Origin: Lachnospiraceae bacterium UBA3820
Lineage (GTDB): Bacteria; Bacillota; Clostridia; Lachnospirales; Lachnospiraceae
Reading direction: 5' to 3'
Assembly (NCBI GenBank): GCA_002369325.1
Contig: DFDU01000075.1
Coordinates: 1-44,572 of the forward strand
DNA: 44,572 nt
Below are positions 1 through 8,565 of this stretch, one piece after another (within the stretch, counting starts at the first letter, position 1; each line of letters opens with the position of its first letter). The notes beneath the pieces were generated by a model. That model saw only the letters and a list, made by a program, of their open reading frames with translations, had not been told where the DNA came from and ran no database searches. The position numbers were made by a program, and so were the translations under genes.

Positions 1-1094
1 AGAGTTCTTGCTCTTCCGTCATCCAGACCGAATCTTAAGCAAAGCACCTTCTGCTCTCTTTCCGTAAGTGTTCCGAGAACGTCCACAAGCTGTTCCTTTA
101 AAAGTGTGAATGCAGCCGCTTCAGCAGGTACCGGTACATTTTCATCCTGAATAAAGTCTCCAAGGTGGCTGTCTTCCTCTTCACCTATAGGGGTTTCAAG
201 AGAAACAGGTTCCTGAGATATCTTAAGAATTTCTCTTACTCTTTCTACCGGTATATCCATCTCTTCGGCAATTTCTTCAGGAAGTGGCTCTCTTCCGAGC
301 TCCTGAAGAAGCTGTCTTGATACACGAATAAGTTTATTTATTGTCTCAACCATATGAACAGGAATACGTATGGTTCTTGCCTGATCGGCTATGGCTCTTG
401 TAATAGCCTGTCTTATCCACCATGTTGCATAGGTAGAGAACTTAAATCCTTTTCTGTAATCGAACTTTTCTACAGCCTTAATAAGACCGAGGTTTCCTTC
501 CTGAATCAGGTCAAGGAAAAGCATACCTCTTCCGACATATCTCTTTGCAATACTTACTACAAGTCTTAAGTTGGCCTCGGCAAGCTTCTTCTTTGCCGCC
601 TCTCCTTCTTCTCCGCCTTCCTCTAACTTCTTTGCAAGCTCGATTTCCTCTTCTGCTGAAAGAAGCGGAACCTTACCTATTTCCTTAAGATACATTCTGA
701 CCGGATCTTCGATGCTTACACCATCGGGAATTGACAAATCAAGATGCTCCACATCTATATCCATATCTTCCTCTTCGGCAGCAAGAAGTAAATCGTCAGG
801 CTCCTCATCATCGTCATCTGCGGTAATATTTAAAACATCTACATTATGAGATTCAAGATACTCAAAAATCATAGTCATTCTCTCTGTATTGAGTTCAATA
901 TCCTTGCAATCCTTAAAATGATCGATTATCTCGGTATCTTCAATAACATTTTTCTTCTTCTTGGCCATTTCAAGAAGTTCTTTCATCTTTGCCTCGAATT
1001 TTTCTTTTACTTCATCGCTGTCCTGAATCTGCTCTTCATCCTTGATTACCTCTTCCTGTATGGTTTCTTTAACCTTCTTTTTTCTCTCAGCCAT
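1..1094 (-). CDS. rpoD: RNA polymerase primary sigma factor RpoD/SigA (C-terminus cut by window edge)
   Basis: Housekeeping sigma factor that brings core RNA polymerase to -10/-35 promoters. The minus-strand frame starts at ATG 1094 behind a GGAGG ribosome-binding site and stays open to base 1, giving about 364 codons. After a charged Lys/Glu-rich N-terminus comes region 1.2 (DPVRMYLKEIG), the region 2 core (NLRLVVSIAKRY, DLIQEGNLGLIKAVEKFD, and the -10-binding FSTYATWWIRQAITRAI), region 3 (RIPVHMVETINKL) and the start of region 4 (LTEREQKVLCLRFGL). The region 4.2 helix-turn-helix lies outside the window. It is the last gene of a dgt-dnaG-rpoD operon, 31 bases after dnaG. Identification rests on the strictly conserved region 2 block. 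Confidence 0.97.
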   Translation of the reverse strand, partial: MAERKKKVKETIQEEVIKDEEQIQDSDEVKEKFEAKMKELLEMAKKKKNVIEDTEIIDHFKDCKDIELNTERMTMIFEYLESHNVDVLNITADDDDEEPDDLLLAAEEEDMDIDVEHLDLSIPDGVSIEDPVRMYLKEIGKVPLLSAEEEIELAKKLEEGGEEGEAAKKKLAEANLRLVVSIAKRYVGRGMLFLDLIQEGNLGLIKAVEKFDYRKGFKFSTYATWWIRQAITRAIADQARTIRIPVHMVETINKLIRVSRQLLQELGREPLPEEIAEEMDIPVERVREILKISQEPVSLETPIGEEEDSHLGDFIQDENVPVPAEAAAFTLLKEQLVDVLGTLTEREQKVLCLRFGLDDGRART

Positions 1095-1125
1095 TTTATT
1101 GTTATCCTCCCATAGTGATAATATT

Positions 1126-2982
1126 TTATCCATTCTTCAATGAAATATGTAATTTGGAAATGCCTGCTTTTGCAACAATCAGTTCCTGAAACATTTTTGC
1201 ATCATCCGTACATTGTGGAAGCTTCCAGTCAATGTATCCTGCTTTTGTCTTTTTTACCAGGTCATTAATCGCTTTTTCCCTTTCATCCTCATCCATTTCA
1301 AAAGGAAGCTCTGTCTGCATGATGGACGCCGCAAGTCTCTGCTTATCAACATCATCATATACATTTAATATACTTGCGGGCTTGACCGTACCCGTTTCCC
1401 TATATTGATTAAATAATTCCTTCGCAATAGGGTAAATATCCTCATCATAAAAATCTTCCTCACTGATTACTCCGTCAAGCATCTTAAACAGCCTGATGTC
1501 ATTAATCATCCACGTCAGAAGAAGCTTTTGCGGTTTATTTTCAGGCGAGCTTCTTTTATTCGAATCACTTCTTCCCGAACCTTCGGATAAACCGTTTGCT
1601 GCGGAAATGTTATTCTCATAGCTCGGGCTGTTCTCCCGCATATTACTTTGAGTACTGCCCTGATAGGCTCTGTCATTGTTTTTAAGTTCAAGCGTTCCGT
1701 ATTTTGTAACCGTGTCCTTAAGGCCATCTCTGTCCAGATTATATTTTTCTGAGACCGCATCTACATAACTGTGCCTTGCCACCGGTTCATCTATATACGA
1801 AAGACGCTTGGCAGCCTCTTTAGTAAACTTTATTTTTTCCTCGGGATCCTTCAGATTATATCCTGTAGCTATCGTATCTATCTCAAATACGATTCCCGTA
1901 ACGGCATTTCTGATTCTTTCTTCATAAGCCTCTTTTCCGAGATTTTTTATAAATTCATCAGGATCCTTATAAGGCTTCATATCTATTACTCTTGTGGTAA
2001 GTCCTACCTCGCGAAGTATTGCTATCGCCTTTAGCGTGGCATTTGTTCCTGCACCGTCGCTATCATACGCAAGATAAACTTCTTCGGTAAATCGTTTTAT
2101 TATATTGGCCTGTCCTATGGTAAATGCCGTACCAAGAGAAGCGACCGCATTATCAAAACCTGCCTGATGCATAGCTATGACATCCATATATCCCTCACAG
2201 ATTATTATGCCTCGTTTCTTTGACCTTCTTGCAATATTCATAGCAAAAAGATTGTGGCTCTTATCAAATACTTCCGTTTCCTTTGTATTAAGATATTTTG
2301 GCTTAGCATCACCCATAACTCTACCGCCGAAGGCAATAACCTTTCCGTTTATATCCGCTATAGGTACCATTACCCTGTTCCAAAATTTATCCGTTCCGCC
2401 CTTCTTCTCGTTTATCTCCACAAGACCGGAATTTTTCATCTGTTCATCGGTATACCCTTTCTTCTTCAGATACAGATACAGATCATTTGGAAATATATCC
2501 GAGTAGCCCAGACCGAAACTGCTTATCGTTTCGTCACTGAAGCCTCTGTCTTTCAAATACTCATAGGCTTTTTTTCCATGTTCGGTTTTAGTTAAAAGAT
2601 AGTGAAAGTATGCCGCCGCTGTTTTATTCATTTCCCTCAAGAGAACCTTATAGTTTTCTCTTGCTTTCTGCTCGCTTGACATTTCCTGCTCGGGAAGCTG
2701 ATATCCGCATCTGTCCGCCAAATGCTTTACAGCCTCAGGGAAAGAATAGTTTTCATATTCCATTATAAATGTATAGACATTTCCGCCCACCCCGCATCCG
2801 AAACAATGATACATCTGCTTATCCTTGCTCACATGAAACGAAGGTGTCTTCTCATGATGGAACGGACAGCATGCCTGATAAGAATTTCCCTTATGCTTCA
2901 GACTTACATATCCGCCGATTACATCTACAATATCATTTCTGCTTCTGACTTCCTCTATCACATCATCAGAATAAAATGGCAT
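1126..2982 (-). CDS. dnaG: DNA primase DnaG
   Basis: Synthesises RNA primers for chromosome replication together with the replicative helicase. The 618-residue protein has the family's usual length. An N-terminal CHC2 zinc ribbon uses C39, H42, C60 and C63. The TOPRIM catalytic domain shows the acidic glutamate in IICEGYMDVIAMHQAG and the YDSDGAGTNAT metal-binding motif. The C-terminal third would be the helicase-binding domain, joined by a Ser/Asn-rich linker near residues 440-490 (SSYENNIS, GSGRSDSNKRSS). It lies between dgt and rpoD, an order common in Firmicutes that couples priming to sigma factor synthesis. Confidence 0.97.
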   Translation of the reverse strand: MPFYSDDVIEEVRSRNDIVDVIGGYVSLKHKGNSYQACCPFHHEKTPSFHVSKDKQMYHCFGCGVGGNVYTFIMEYENYSFPEAVKHLADRCGYQLPEQEMSSEQKARENYKVLLREMNKTAAAYFHYLLTKTEHGKKAYEYLKDRGFSDETISSFGLGYSDIFPNDLYLYLKKKGYTDEQMKNSGLVEINEKKGGTDKFWNRVMVPIADINGKVIAFGGRVMGDAKPKYLNTKETEVFDKSHNLFAMNIARRSKKRGIIICEGYMDVIAMHQAGFDNAVASLGTAFTIGQANIIKRFTEEVYLAYDSDGAGTNATLKAIAILREVGLTTRVIDMKPYKDPDEFIKNLGKEAYEERIRNAVTGIVFEIDTIATGYNLKDPEEKIKFTKEAAKRLSYIDEPVARHSYVDAVSEKYNLDRDGLKDTVTKYGTLELKNNDRAYQGSTQSNMRENSPSYENNISAANGLSEGSGRSDSNKRSSPENKPQKLLLTWMINDIRLFKMLDGVISEEDFYDEDIYPIAKELFNQYRETGTVKPASILNVYDDVDKQRLAASIMQTELPFEMDEDEREKAINDLVKKTKAGYIDWKLPQCTDDAKMFQELIVAKAGISKLHISLKNG

Positions 2983-3076
2983 TTTCTGATACTCCTTATG
3001 TAATATCCGTTATATCTACTTGTATCTATTTTTCGAAATAATTTATCGAAATTCATTTTGAGATTTCGTACAAATA

Positions 3077-4096
3077 TCATTCCGCACTCTGCCATGACTT
3101 TGGTATAAACAGCTTCTTAGCCGTAGTTACCGCATAATTATCCGTCATGCCTGCTATGTAGTCACAAACCACTACTGCTTTTTTCTCGCCTTTTTCTATA
3201 TAATCTATATATTCCTGCGGAAGCTTTTCGATATGTTCCATATATTCATTAAACAACATACCGATAAGTGTTTCCGCCTTTACTTCTTCACTCTTGGCAA
3301 CCGGATTTGTATAAAGGTCCTTAAACATGAATTCCCTTAATTCTTTAAACGCCTGACCAACATCCTCCGGCAATGCTATCCGTTCCTTATCCATACTGTT
3401 GGTTACTATTGCATGGATTAATGTATTGATTCTGTCTCTGGTTGAATGACCAAGCATATCGGTACATTCTTTAGGAAGCAAATCTTCGGTAAGAAGACCG
3501 GCTCGTATTCCGTCATCTATATCATGATTTACATAAGCTATCTTATCCGACATCCTTACTATATGGCCTTCAAGCGTCGCCGGATTACAGCTTGTTTTAT
3601 GATTTACTATTCCGTCTCTTACTTCCCAGGTAAGATTAAGCCCTTTACCGCCTTTTTCAAGCTTTTCAACTACTCTTAAGCTTTGCTCATTATGTAAAAA
3701 CGGTCTTTCTATATAATCCTTTGCATACTTCGTCAATGCTCTCTCACCCGCATGTCCGAAAGGTGTATGTCCCAAATCATGCCCAAGTGCTATAGCTTCC
3801 GTCAAATCTTCATTAAGTCTAAGCGCCCTTGCAATGGTTCTTGCAATCTGCGCCACCTCAAGTGTATGTGTAAGTCTCGTCCTGTAGTGGTCATCCGGCG
3901 ATAAAAATACCTGTGTCTTATGCTTAAGTCTTCTAAATGACTTGGAATGAATTATCCTGTCTCTGTCCCTTTGAAAATCGGTTCTGATATCACATTTTTC
4001 CTCTTCATGCTCTCGACCCTTACTTTCATCGCTAAAGAACGCACAGGTCCTGTATATATCATGTTCTCTTTTCTCAAATTCTTCCCTCAAAAGCAT
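3077..4096 (-). CDS. dgt: dGTP triphosphohydrolase-like HD protein (Dgt)
   Basis: Predicted to hydrolyse dNTPs (classically dGTP to deoxyguanosine plus triphosphate), tuning the nucleotide pool. The HD metal site is clear: RLTHTLEV supplies the first His (residue 77), GHDLGHTPFGH supplies the HD pair (106-107), and further His/Asp residues follow in NHKTS and HDIDDGIRAG. I place the start at ATG 4096, giving 339 residues, because an AGAGGTG ribosome-binding site sits six bases ahead. A GTG nine bases earlier lies inside that site. It is the first gene before dnaG and rpoD. Substrate preference cannot be read from sequence; many family members in this class accept several dNTPs. Confidence 0.9.
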   Translation of the reverse strand: MLLREEFEKREHDIYRTCAFFSDESKGREHEEEKCDIRTDFQRDRDRIIHSKSFRRLKHKTQVFLSPDDHYRTRLTHTLEVAQIARTIARALRLNEDLTEAIALGHDLGHTPFGHAGERALTKYAKDYIERPFLHNEQSLRVVEKLEKGGKGLNLTWEVRDGIVNHKTSCNPATLEGHIVRMSDKIAYVNHDIDDGIRAGLLTEDLLPKECTDMLGHSTRDRINTLIHAIVTNSMDKERIALPEDVGQAFKELREFMFKDLYTNPVAKSEEVKAETLIGMLFNEYMEHIEKLPQEYIDYIEKGEKKAVVVCDYIAGMTDNYAVTTAKKLFIPKSWQSAE

Positions 4097-4300
4097 AATC
4101 TTCACCTCTTAAGATTCACTTTTCTTCCGAAATCCACGACATTTGCCCGCAAATTTCTTTTTTCGACAGCCACCACATTTATATTATTCTACACTTTTCT
4201 CAAAATCCCTTTTTTTATTTTCAAATATTGATTTTAGAATAGAAAACAGGATTTTCCCAAAGCTGTTTTCCTTTAAAGCACATCGAAAAATCCTAACCTT

Positions 4301-4338
4301 AAAAAGATAAAAAGCCGAGGGGAATAGAATTCCCCTCG
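4301..4338 (-). terminator. Rho-independent terminator after the GNAT gene
   Basis: A perfect 10-bp stem (cgaggggaat/attcccctcg, three-base loop) lies 18 bases after the acetyltransferase stop. On the minus strand it is followed by a T-rich tail (CTTTTTATCTTTTT). Confidence 0.9.
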
Positions 4339-4355
4339 AGCCCACATACTTTTAC

Positions 4356-4982
4356 TTAGAAAATCTGTCCCGGCAGCTTAAGCTTTTCCTTTGGTGAAAA
4401 GTCCTTATCAAACTCTTCGACATCCTCATCATTTACATAATATCCCTGCGGAGTCTGATAAACACCGGTTATCCCATCAAGGTATCCGGAAATCAGTTCC
4501 TTGCAGAGAAAGAATGATGAATCCGCATCCTCCGGCAGGTCATGATATCGTATCCCGAACCTGCTTGCAAAGTCAAAGCCGCTCTTTCCATAGAAGTCGA
4601 TGTTTCCTTCAAACAGAACCGCACCGAATCCCATCTCCGCAGCCTTTTCCAGAGAATAGTCCAGCAAAGCTTTCCCATATCCTTTTCTCTTTAGCTCCGG
4701 CAAAATTCCTATCGGCCCCATCGTCAGAATGTCAATCACCCTTCCGTCATCAGCCTCGATGATTGTCTTCATAAACATATTCTGACCAATCAGACTTCCA
4801 TCCTTTTCCATCACAAAGTCAAGCTCCGGAATAAAAGCCGGATCATCTCTGAGAACATGAATTACATAATGCTCAGAACATCCCGGTCTGTAAACATTCC
4901 AGAATGACTCCCTGACAAGGTTTTCAACTGCTCTAAAATCTTTCTTTTCTTCTAAACGAATTGTATAGTCTTTTTTATTCAT
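4356..4982 (-). CDS. GNAT family N-acetyltransferase
   Basis: Transfers an acetyl group from acetyl-CoA to an amine; the substrate is unknown. The 208-residue protein has GNAT motif A at residues 88-112 (GPIGILPELKRKGYGKALL), with the pyrophosphate-binding R-K-G-Y-G-K loop at 99-104, and motif B around GFGAVLFEGNIDFYGKSGFD. This is close to the YhbS-like branch, with an extra C-terminal arm of about 50 residues. The start follows an AGGAGG site. The preceding 160 bases hold a strong hairpin and a possible 11-codon leader peptide (reported separately), and a terminator follows the gene, so it may be a monocistronic, regulated unit. Confidence 0.88.
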   Translation of the reverse strand: MNKKDYTIRLEEKKDFRAVENLVRESFWNVYRPGCSEHYVIHVLRDDPAFIPELDFVMEKDGSLIGQNMFMKTIIEADDGRVIDILTMGPIGILPELKRKGYGKALLDYSLEKAAEMGFGAVLFEGNIDFYGKSGFDFASRFGIRYHDLPEDADSSFFLCKELISGYLDGITGVYQTPQGYYVNDEDVEEFDKDFSPKEKLKLPGQIF

Positions 4983-5028
4983 TATTTATTTCCTCCTGAA
5001 AACTTATGACCAAAAAGTTGCTTTTAAG

Positions 5029-5061
5029 CGGGAGGTTAGTCGATTGTCTGCAAACCTCCCG
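5029..5061 (-). promoter_or_regulatory. Hairpin between the lipoprotein gene and the GNAT gene
   Basis: A perfect 9-bp inverted repeat (cgggaggtt/aacctcccg) with a 15-base loop. On the minus strand its 3' arm carries CCTCC, complementary to the GGAGG ribosome-binding site of the acetyltransferase about 40 bases downstream. The T-run (ACTTTTTGG) begins more than ten bases after the stem, so it is a weak terminator at best. It could end the lipoprotein transcript or act as an attenuator. Confidence 0.5.
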
Positions 5062-5142
5062 GTTAGCCCACAATCTCTCGTGTGTTGTACTTTTTCAAAC
5101 AGCACTCTCCTTAAATATTAATTTTTATAATCAAGACCGGAT

Positions 5143-6243
5143 TTATTGAGGTGCTCCGGTACCTTGAACTATGCCGGCGTCACTAAGCATTTGTGACATA
5201 TCCTTCATGACGAACTTCTCCCATGCATCTCCCTGCATATCTTTTTCAACATCTACAGGAATCGAAGCAAGCCAATCATTACGAAGGCTATCATATTGAT
5301 CCTTCAAAACATCATTTGCTACGGAATAAATATAATTTTCTTTTAATTCTTCATTATGATCATCTATTACAGCTATAATTACGTATCCAAGTTCACTGTC
5401 AATTATATCTGTACACTGACCTGCACTGATATTTCCGAGAGCCTCATTCATCTCATCAGAATATGCACCGACATAACCATTCATTTCCGAAGAATATGCC
5501 GTAATTCCGTAAGACTCTGCAACCTCCTTGCAATCTTTACCGGAATTAATTTCCTCTGCAGCCTTCTTTGCATTTTCTTCGGCTTCCTTCTTCTTTTCAT
5601 CAGAAGCCTGCTTGTAGGTTCCATCTTCATTTGTTGCAGGATTACCGTCAGCATCTACTTCTATCGTAGGGAATACCATATAGTAAAGATTCTGGAAATT
5701 ATAATCCTTATATGCTTTTGTAAGATCATCGGTTATATCCTGACCCATGCTGTTCTTAATATCATTTTCAAACTTCTCCACATAGGTTCTTTCCGTAAAT
5801 ACCTTTTCAATTATCTCATCGGATATTCCGTACTTTTCAAAAACCTCAGCAGGAACCGCCTTTTTAAAGTTCTCGATAAGCTTATCCCTTGCCGCTATAT
5901 CATCATCACTCAACTCGACATTATTATGAAGTGCAACATCGTATAATATTTTAGTTTCTCTTGCCAATGCAAGTGCCTGTTGCTTGTAAGTATCTTCCCC
6001 TTTTTCAAGCATCTCAGGTGTTACACCATATAATGTGATTTCCTGAATTGCATATACCATAAGTTCATCCATATATACATCATAATCACCTATAACCATT
6101 GCCTTAGTTGAAGATGCCTCTTCTTTTGTGTATACCGGTTTGCTTTTCTTATCATCTTTCTTTGCAGAACATCCGAACAATAATGTTGAAGTCATAGCAA
6201 GTGCCAATGCTCCCACTATAACTTTGTTAAATTTTCCTCTCAT
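5143..6243 (-). CDS. SurA/PrsA-like foldase lipoprotein
   Basis: Probable membrane-anchored chaperone or peptidyl-prolyl isomerase-like protein acting outside the cell on secreted proteins. Residues 1-25 form a lipoprotein signal peptide with lipobox LLFGC (Cys25). A helical SurA-N-like segment follows (about 60-180). A degenerate parvulin-like region covers about 215-320 (AEEINSGKDCKEVAESYG, ISAGQCTDIIDSELGYVIIAV). The start at ATG 6243 is five bases after GGAGG; a TTG twelve bases further upstream lies inside that site. Catalytic parvulin residues are not obvious, so it may be a holdase rather than an isomerase. A clear sigma-A promoter precedes it. Confidence 0.75.
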   Translation of the reverse strand: MRGKFNKVIVGALALAMTSTLLFGCSAKKDDKKSKPVYTKEEASSTKAMVIGDYDVYMDELMVYAIQEITLYGVTPEMLEKGEDTYKQQALALARETKILYDVALHNNVELSDDDIAARDKLIENFKKAVPAEVFEKYGISDEIIEKVFTERTYVEKFENDIKNSMGQDITDDLTKAYKDYNFQNLYYMVFPTIEVDADGNPATNEDGTYKQASDEKKKEAEENAKKAAEEINSGKDCKEVAESYGITAYSSEMNGYVGAYSDEMNEALGNISAGQCTDIIDSELGYVIIAVIDDHNEELKENYIYSVANDVLKDQYDSLRNDWLASIPVDVEKDMQGDAWEKFVMKDMSQMLSDAGIVQGTGAPQ

Positions 6244-6290
6244 ATCTTCCTCCAATTAACATAAAAAAAGTGTCATAAAAGACTTTTTTT

Positions 6291-6319
6291 ATTCTAATCT
6301 TTTTAAGCTGATACGTCAA
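6291..6319 (-). promoter_or_regulatory. Sigma-A promoter of the SurA-like lipoprotein gene
   Basis: On the minus strand TTGACG (6314-6319) is followed after 17 bases by TAGAAT (6291-6296), five of six matches in each box. Transcription would start near 6284, leaving a leader of about 40 bases with an A/T-rich hairpin. Confidence 0.8.
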
Positions 6320-6321
6320 GG

Positions 6322-6360
6322 TATTTCACATTTTATTCACCATATTCACAGTTTATTCAT
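6322..6360 (-). repeat. Four direct repeats upstream of the lipoprotein promoter
   Basis: Plus-strand copies TATTTCAC (6322), TATTCAC (6334), TATTCAC (6343) and TATTCAT (6354) lie in tandem immediately upstream of the -35 box (minus strand RTGAATA, starts 12, 9 and 11 bases apart). Position and spacing suit an activator-binding array, but no regulator is identified. Confidence 0.5.
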
Positions 6361-6370
6361 TGTTGATATA

Positions 6371-6411
6371 TAAAAAAGAACCCGTTCATGCTTAACATGA
6401 ACGGGTTCTTT
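6371..6411 (-). terminator. Terminator of the sugar ABC transporter operon
   Basis: A perfect 18-bp stem (aaaaagaacccgttcatg and its complement) with a 5-base loop, 28 bases after the last permease gene. The minus-strand tail is TTTTTTATATA. The plus-strand tail is also T-rich, so it can work in both directions. Confidence 0.95.
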
Positions 6412-6438
6412 TTTTATATACATGACCAACGCCACATA

Positions 6439-7317
6439 TCACTCCTTAACACCACCGAGTGCAACACCAGCGATGATGTACTTTGATAATGCAAAGTATA
6501 CAACCAAAAGAGGAAGTACTGTTAAAGTAAGACCTACATATACGAAACCGTAATCAGTTCTGATAGAGTCTGACTTAAGTCCTGTAATGAACATTGGAAG
6601 TGTATACTTTCTGTTATCAGAAATCATCATTGTAGGTGTATACAAGTTATTCCATGATGCTATAAATGCGAATATAGCCTGTGTAGCCATAGCCGGCTTC
6701 ATAAGAGGAAGTGCAATCTTGTTGAATGTTGCAAACTCTCCTGATCCGTCTATTCTGGCTGCTTCTATAATCTCTACCGAAAGTGCACCTGTCATATACT
6801 GTTTCATAAAGTATACCGTAGACGGTGCTGCTATAGCAGGGATAATGAGTGGCCAATAAGTATTATATAAACCAAACTTAATCATGAGGTTCATGAAACC
6901 TATGATTGAAACCTGTGCAGGAATCATCATGATTGCCATAATGAATGACCATGCCATGTTTCTAAGCTTAAACTGGTAAACAGTAAGACCGTAAGCAGTA
7001 AGTGTAGCGAAGTATACCTGCAATACAGTTGCAGGAACTGCGATGATTACACTGTGCCACATAGCCTGCCAAACTGTAGTACCCTTACCTGCTGTTCTTT
7101 TTAACATACCTGAAAAGTTACTTACAAGCTTGTTACCAGGAATAAGTCTTATACCATGCTTAATTACGTCTGATGAAAGAGTAGTATTTACAATCATGAT
7201 ATAGAAAGGAAATATACTCAATATACAAAGAAGTACACAGATTATTGTTCTGAATATTTTCTTTGCTCTTATTTTAGATGCGTAGCTAGCATCTACTGCA
7301 ACCTCTGGTTTTGCCAT
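6439..7317 (-). CDS. Carbohydrate ABC transporter permease, MalG type
   Basis: Inner-membrane permease of a binding-protein-dependent sugar importer. The 292-residue protein has about six membrane helices, the first near residues 24-44. The cytoplasmic EAA loop that docks on the ATPase is at 185-207 (EAARIDGSGEFATFNKIALP). It lies 14 bases after the MalF-type permease gene and is the last gene of the operon, followed by a strong terminator. No ATPase gene is present; in Firmicutes such cassettes often share one MsmX/MsmK-type ATPase encoded elsewhere. The substrate is unknown. Confidence 0.95.
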   Translation of the reverse strand: MAKPEVAVDASYASKIRAKKIFRTIICVLLCILSIFPFYIMIVNTTLSSDVIKHGIRLIPGNKLVSNFSGMLKRTAGKGTTVWQAMWHSVIIAVPATVLQVYFATLTAYGLTVYQFKLRNMAWSFIMAIMMIPAQVSIIGFMNLMIKFGLYNTYWPLIIPAIAAPSTVYFMKQYMTGALSVEIIEAARIDGSGEFATFNKIALPLMKPAMATQAIFAFIASWNNLYTPTMMISDNRKYTLPMFITGLKSDSIRTDYGFVYVGLTLTVLPLLVVYFALSKYIIAGVALGGVKE

Positions 7318-7331
7318 TGTCTACGCACCTC

Positions 7332-8306
7332 CTATCTAATTACAGCATGTCTTTGCTTTGGCTGTTTTTCGCGGGTTACTATGAAGAATATTAAGCTTAT
7401 TAACAATGTAACAATGAACAGGATTATTGAAATTGCAGCTGCTTTACCATAGTCCGGGTTAGACGAGCTTGCAAACTCTCTGATCTGCATTGTAACCGTA
7501 TGAGATACACGGTTCGGCTGACCGATACCTGTGTTTGTAACATTGTAAAGCGATGGTATATCGTACATCTGAAGACCACCGATTGCTGATGTAACAAGTG
7601 TAAACTCAAGGATTGGTCTAAGCAACGGTAATGTAATACTGAAGAACTGCTGCTTTCCACTTGCGCCGTCAACCATGGCTGCCTCGTAAAGTGATGGGTT
7701 AATACCAAGAATACCTGCAATGAGGACTATCATTGTATTACCATACCACATCCAGAACTGCATGAAACCGATAATACCGATTGTTGCAGTCTTACTTTCC
7801 ATGAAGTTATACTTCTCGGAAATAACGTGCATATTTCTAAGTAATATAGTAACAGGTCCCTGATTTGCAAATAAGTTGTAGAACAATACGGCGATTGATG
7901 ATGCAGTAATGATGTTAGGTAAGAACATCAATACCTTGAATGCGCCCTGTCCCTTTAATTTTACTACAGTATCTGTAAACCATGCTGCAAGGAGCAAAGC
8001 TAACAAAATCTGTGGTAAGAAGTTAATTATCCAAATTATCAATGTATTTTTAATTGAATTCATTGGTAATGTATTGAACCATACCTTCTGTCCGGTCTTA
8101 AAGTCTGTCTTTGTTAACATAGCCATGTAGTTATCAAAGCCACAGAACTTTGGAGTGTTCCATTTTCCGTCTTTCATTCTGTATTCTACGAAGCTGAGAT
8201 AGAAAGTGTATATCAACGGATATAACTGAAATAATAAGAACACCAAGAAGAATGGAGCAATGAATATATATCCATATTTTCCGTATTCGACTGTCTTTCT
8301 TTTCAT
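7332..8306 (-). CDS. Carbohydrate ABC transporter permease, MalF type
   Basis: Partner permease of the importer. The 324-residue protein starts with a short cytoplasmic stretch and a first helix at about 12-38. The EAA loop is at 208-231 (EAAMVDGASGKQQFFSITLP). An extended loop between helices (about 45-85) is typical of MalF/UgpA-like subunits. Translation starts at ATG 8306 behind GGGGAAG. It is separated from the binding-protein gene by about 260 bases containing a strong hairpin, which may give more binding protein than permease. Family assignment is firm; the transported sugar is not. Confidence 0.95.
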   Translation of the reverse strand: MKRKTVEYGKYGYIFIAPFFLVFLLFQLYPLIYTFYLSFVEYRMKDGKWNTPKFCGFDNYMAMLTKTDFKTGQKVWFNTLPMNSIKNTLIIWIINFLPQILLALLLAAWFTDTVVKLKGQGAFKVLMFLPNIITASSIAVLFYNLFANQGPVTILLRNMHVISEKYNFMESKTATIGIIGFMQFWMWYGNTMIVLIAGILGINPSLYEAAMVDGASGKQQFFSITLPLLRPILEFTLVTSAIGGLQMYDIPSLYNVTNTGIGQPNRVSHTVTMQIREFASSSNPDYGKAAAISIILFIVTLLISLIFFIVTREKQPKQRHAVIR

Positions 8307-8490
8307 GATTTCACTTCCCCAACCTTTAAATTTTTTAAACTAATAAACATATCATTCACGTATCCCCCGTTAGACATTTTATAAAGTATATATACCTTTT
8401 ATTGAATTTTGATTCTATAAATGTGTAAAAATGGGAAATCGGCATATTTACTTTATAAAATGCCCAACAGTGGTAGTATGTTTTTTTAAA

Positions 8491-8521
8491 TTATGCACCG
8501 GACAAAACATCCGGTGCATAA
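8491..8521 (-). promoter_or_regulatory. Intercistronic hairpin between binding-protein and permease genes
   Basis: A perfect 12-bp stem (ttatgcaccgga/tccggtgcataa) with a 7-base loop, 44 bases after the binding-protein stop. The minus-strand tail is TTTAAAAAAAC, so it lacks a normal U-run. It may stabilise the upstream mRNA end or act as a leaky terminator, giving differential expression as in the mal operon. Confidence 0.65.
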
Positions 8522-8565
8522 CCATTAGTTTTATAACTTTTTCAAGTTGTTAAGCAAGGCTTAGA

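Noticed and set aside
5356..5946. Plus-strand open frame of 196 codons
   Set aside because: Antisense to the foldase-like lipoprotein gene, low-complexity hydrophobic, no start signals.
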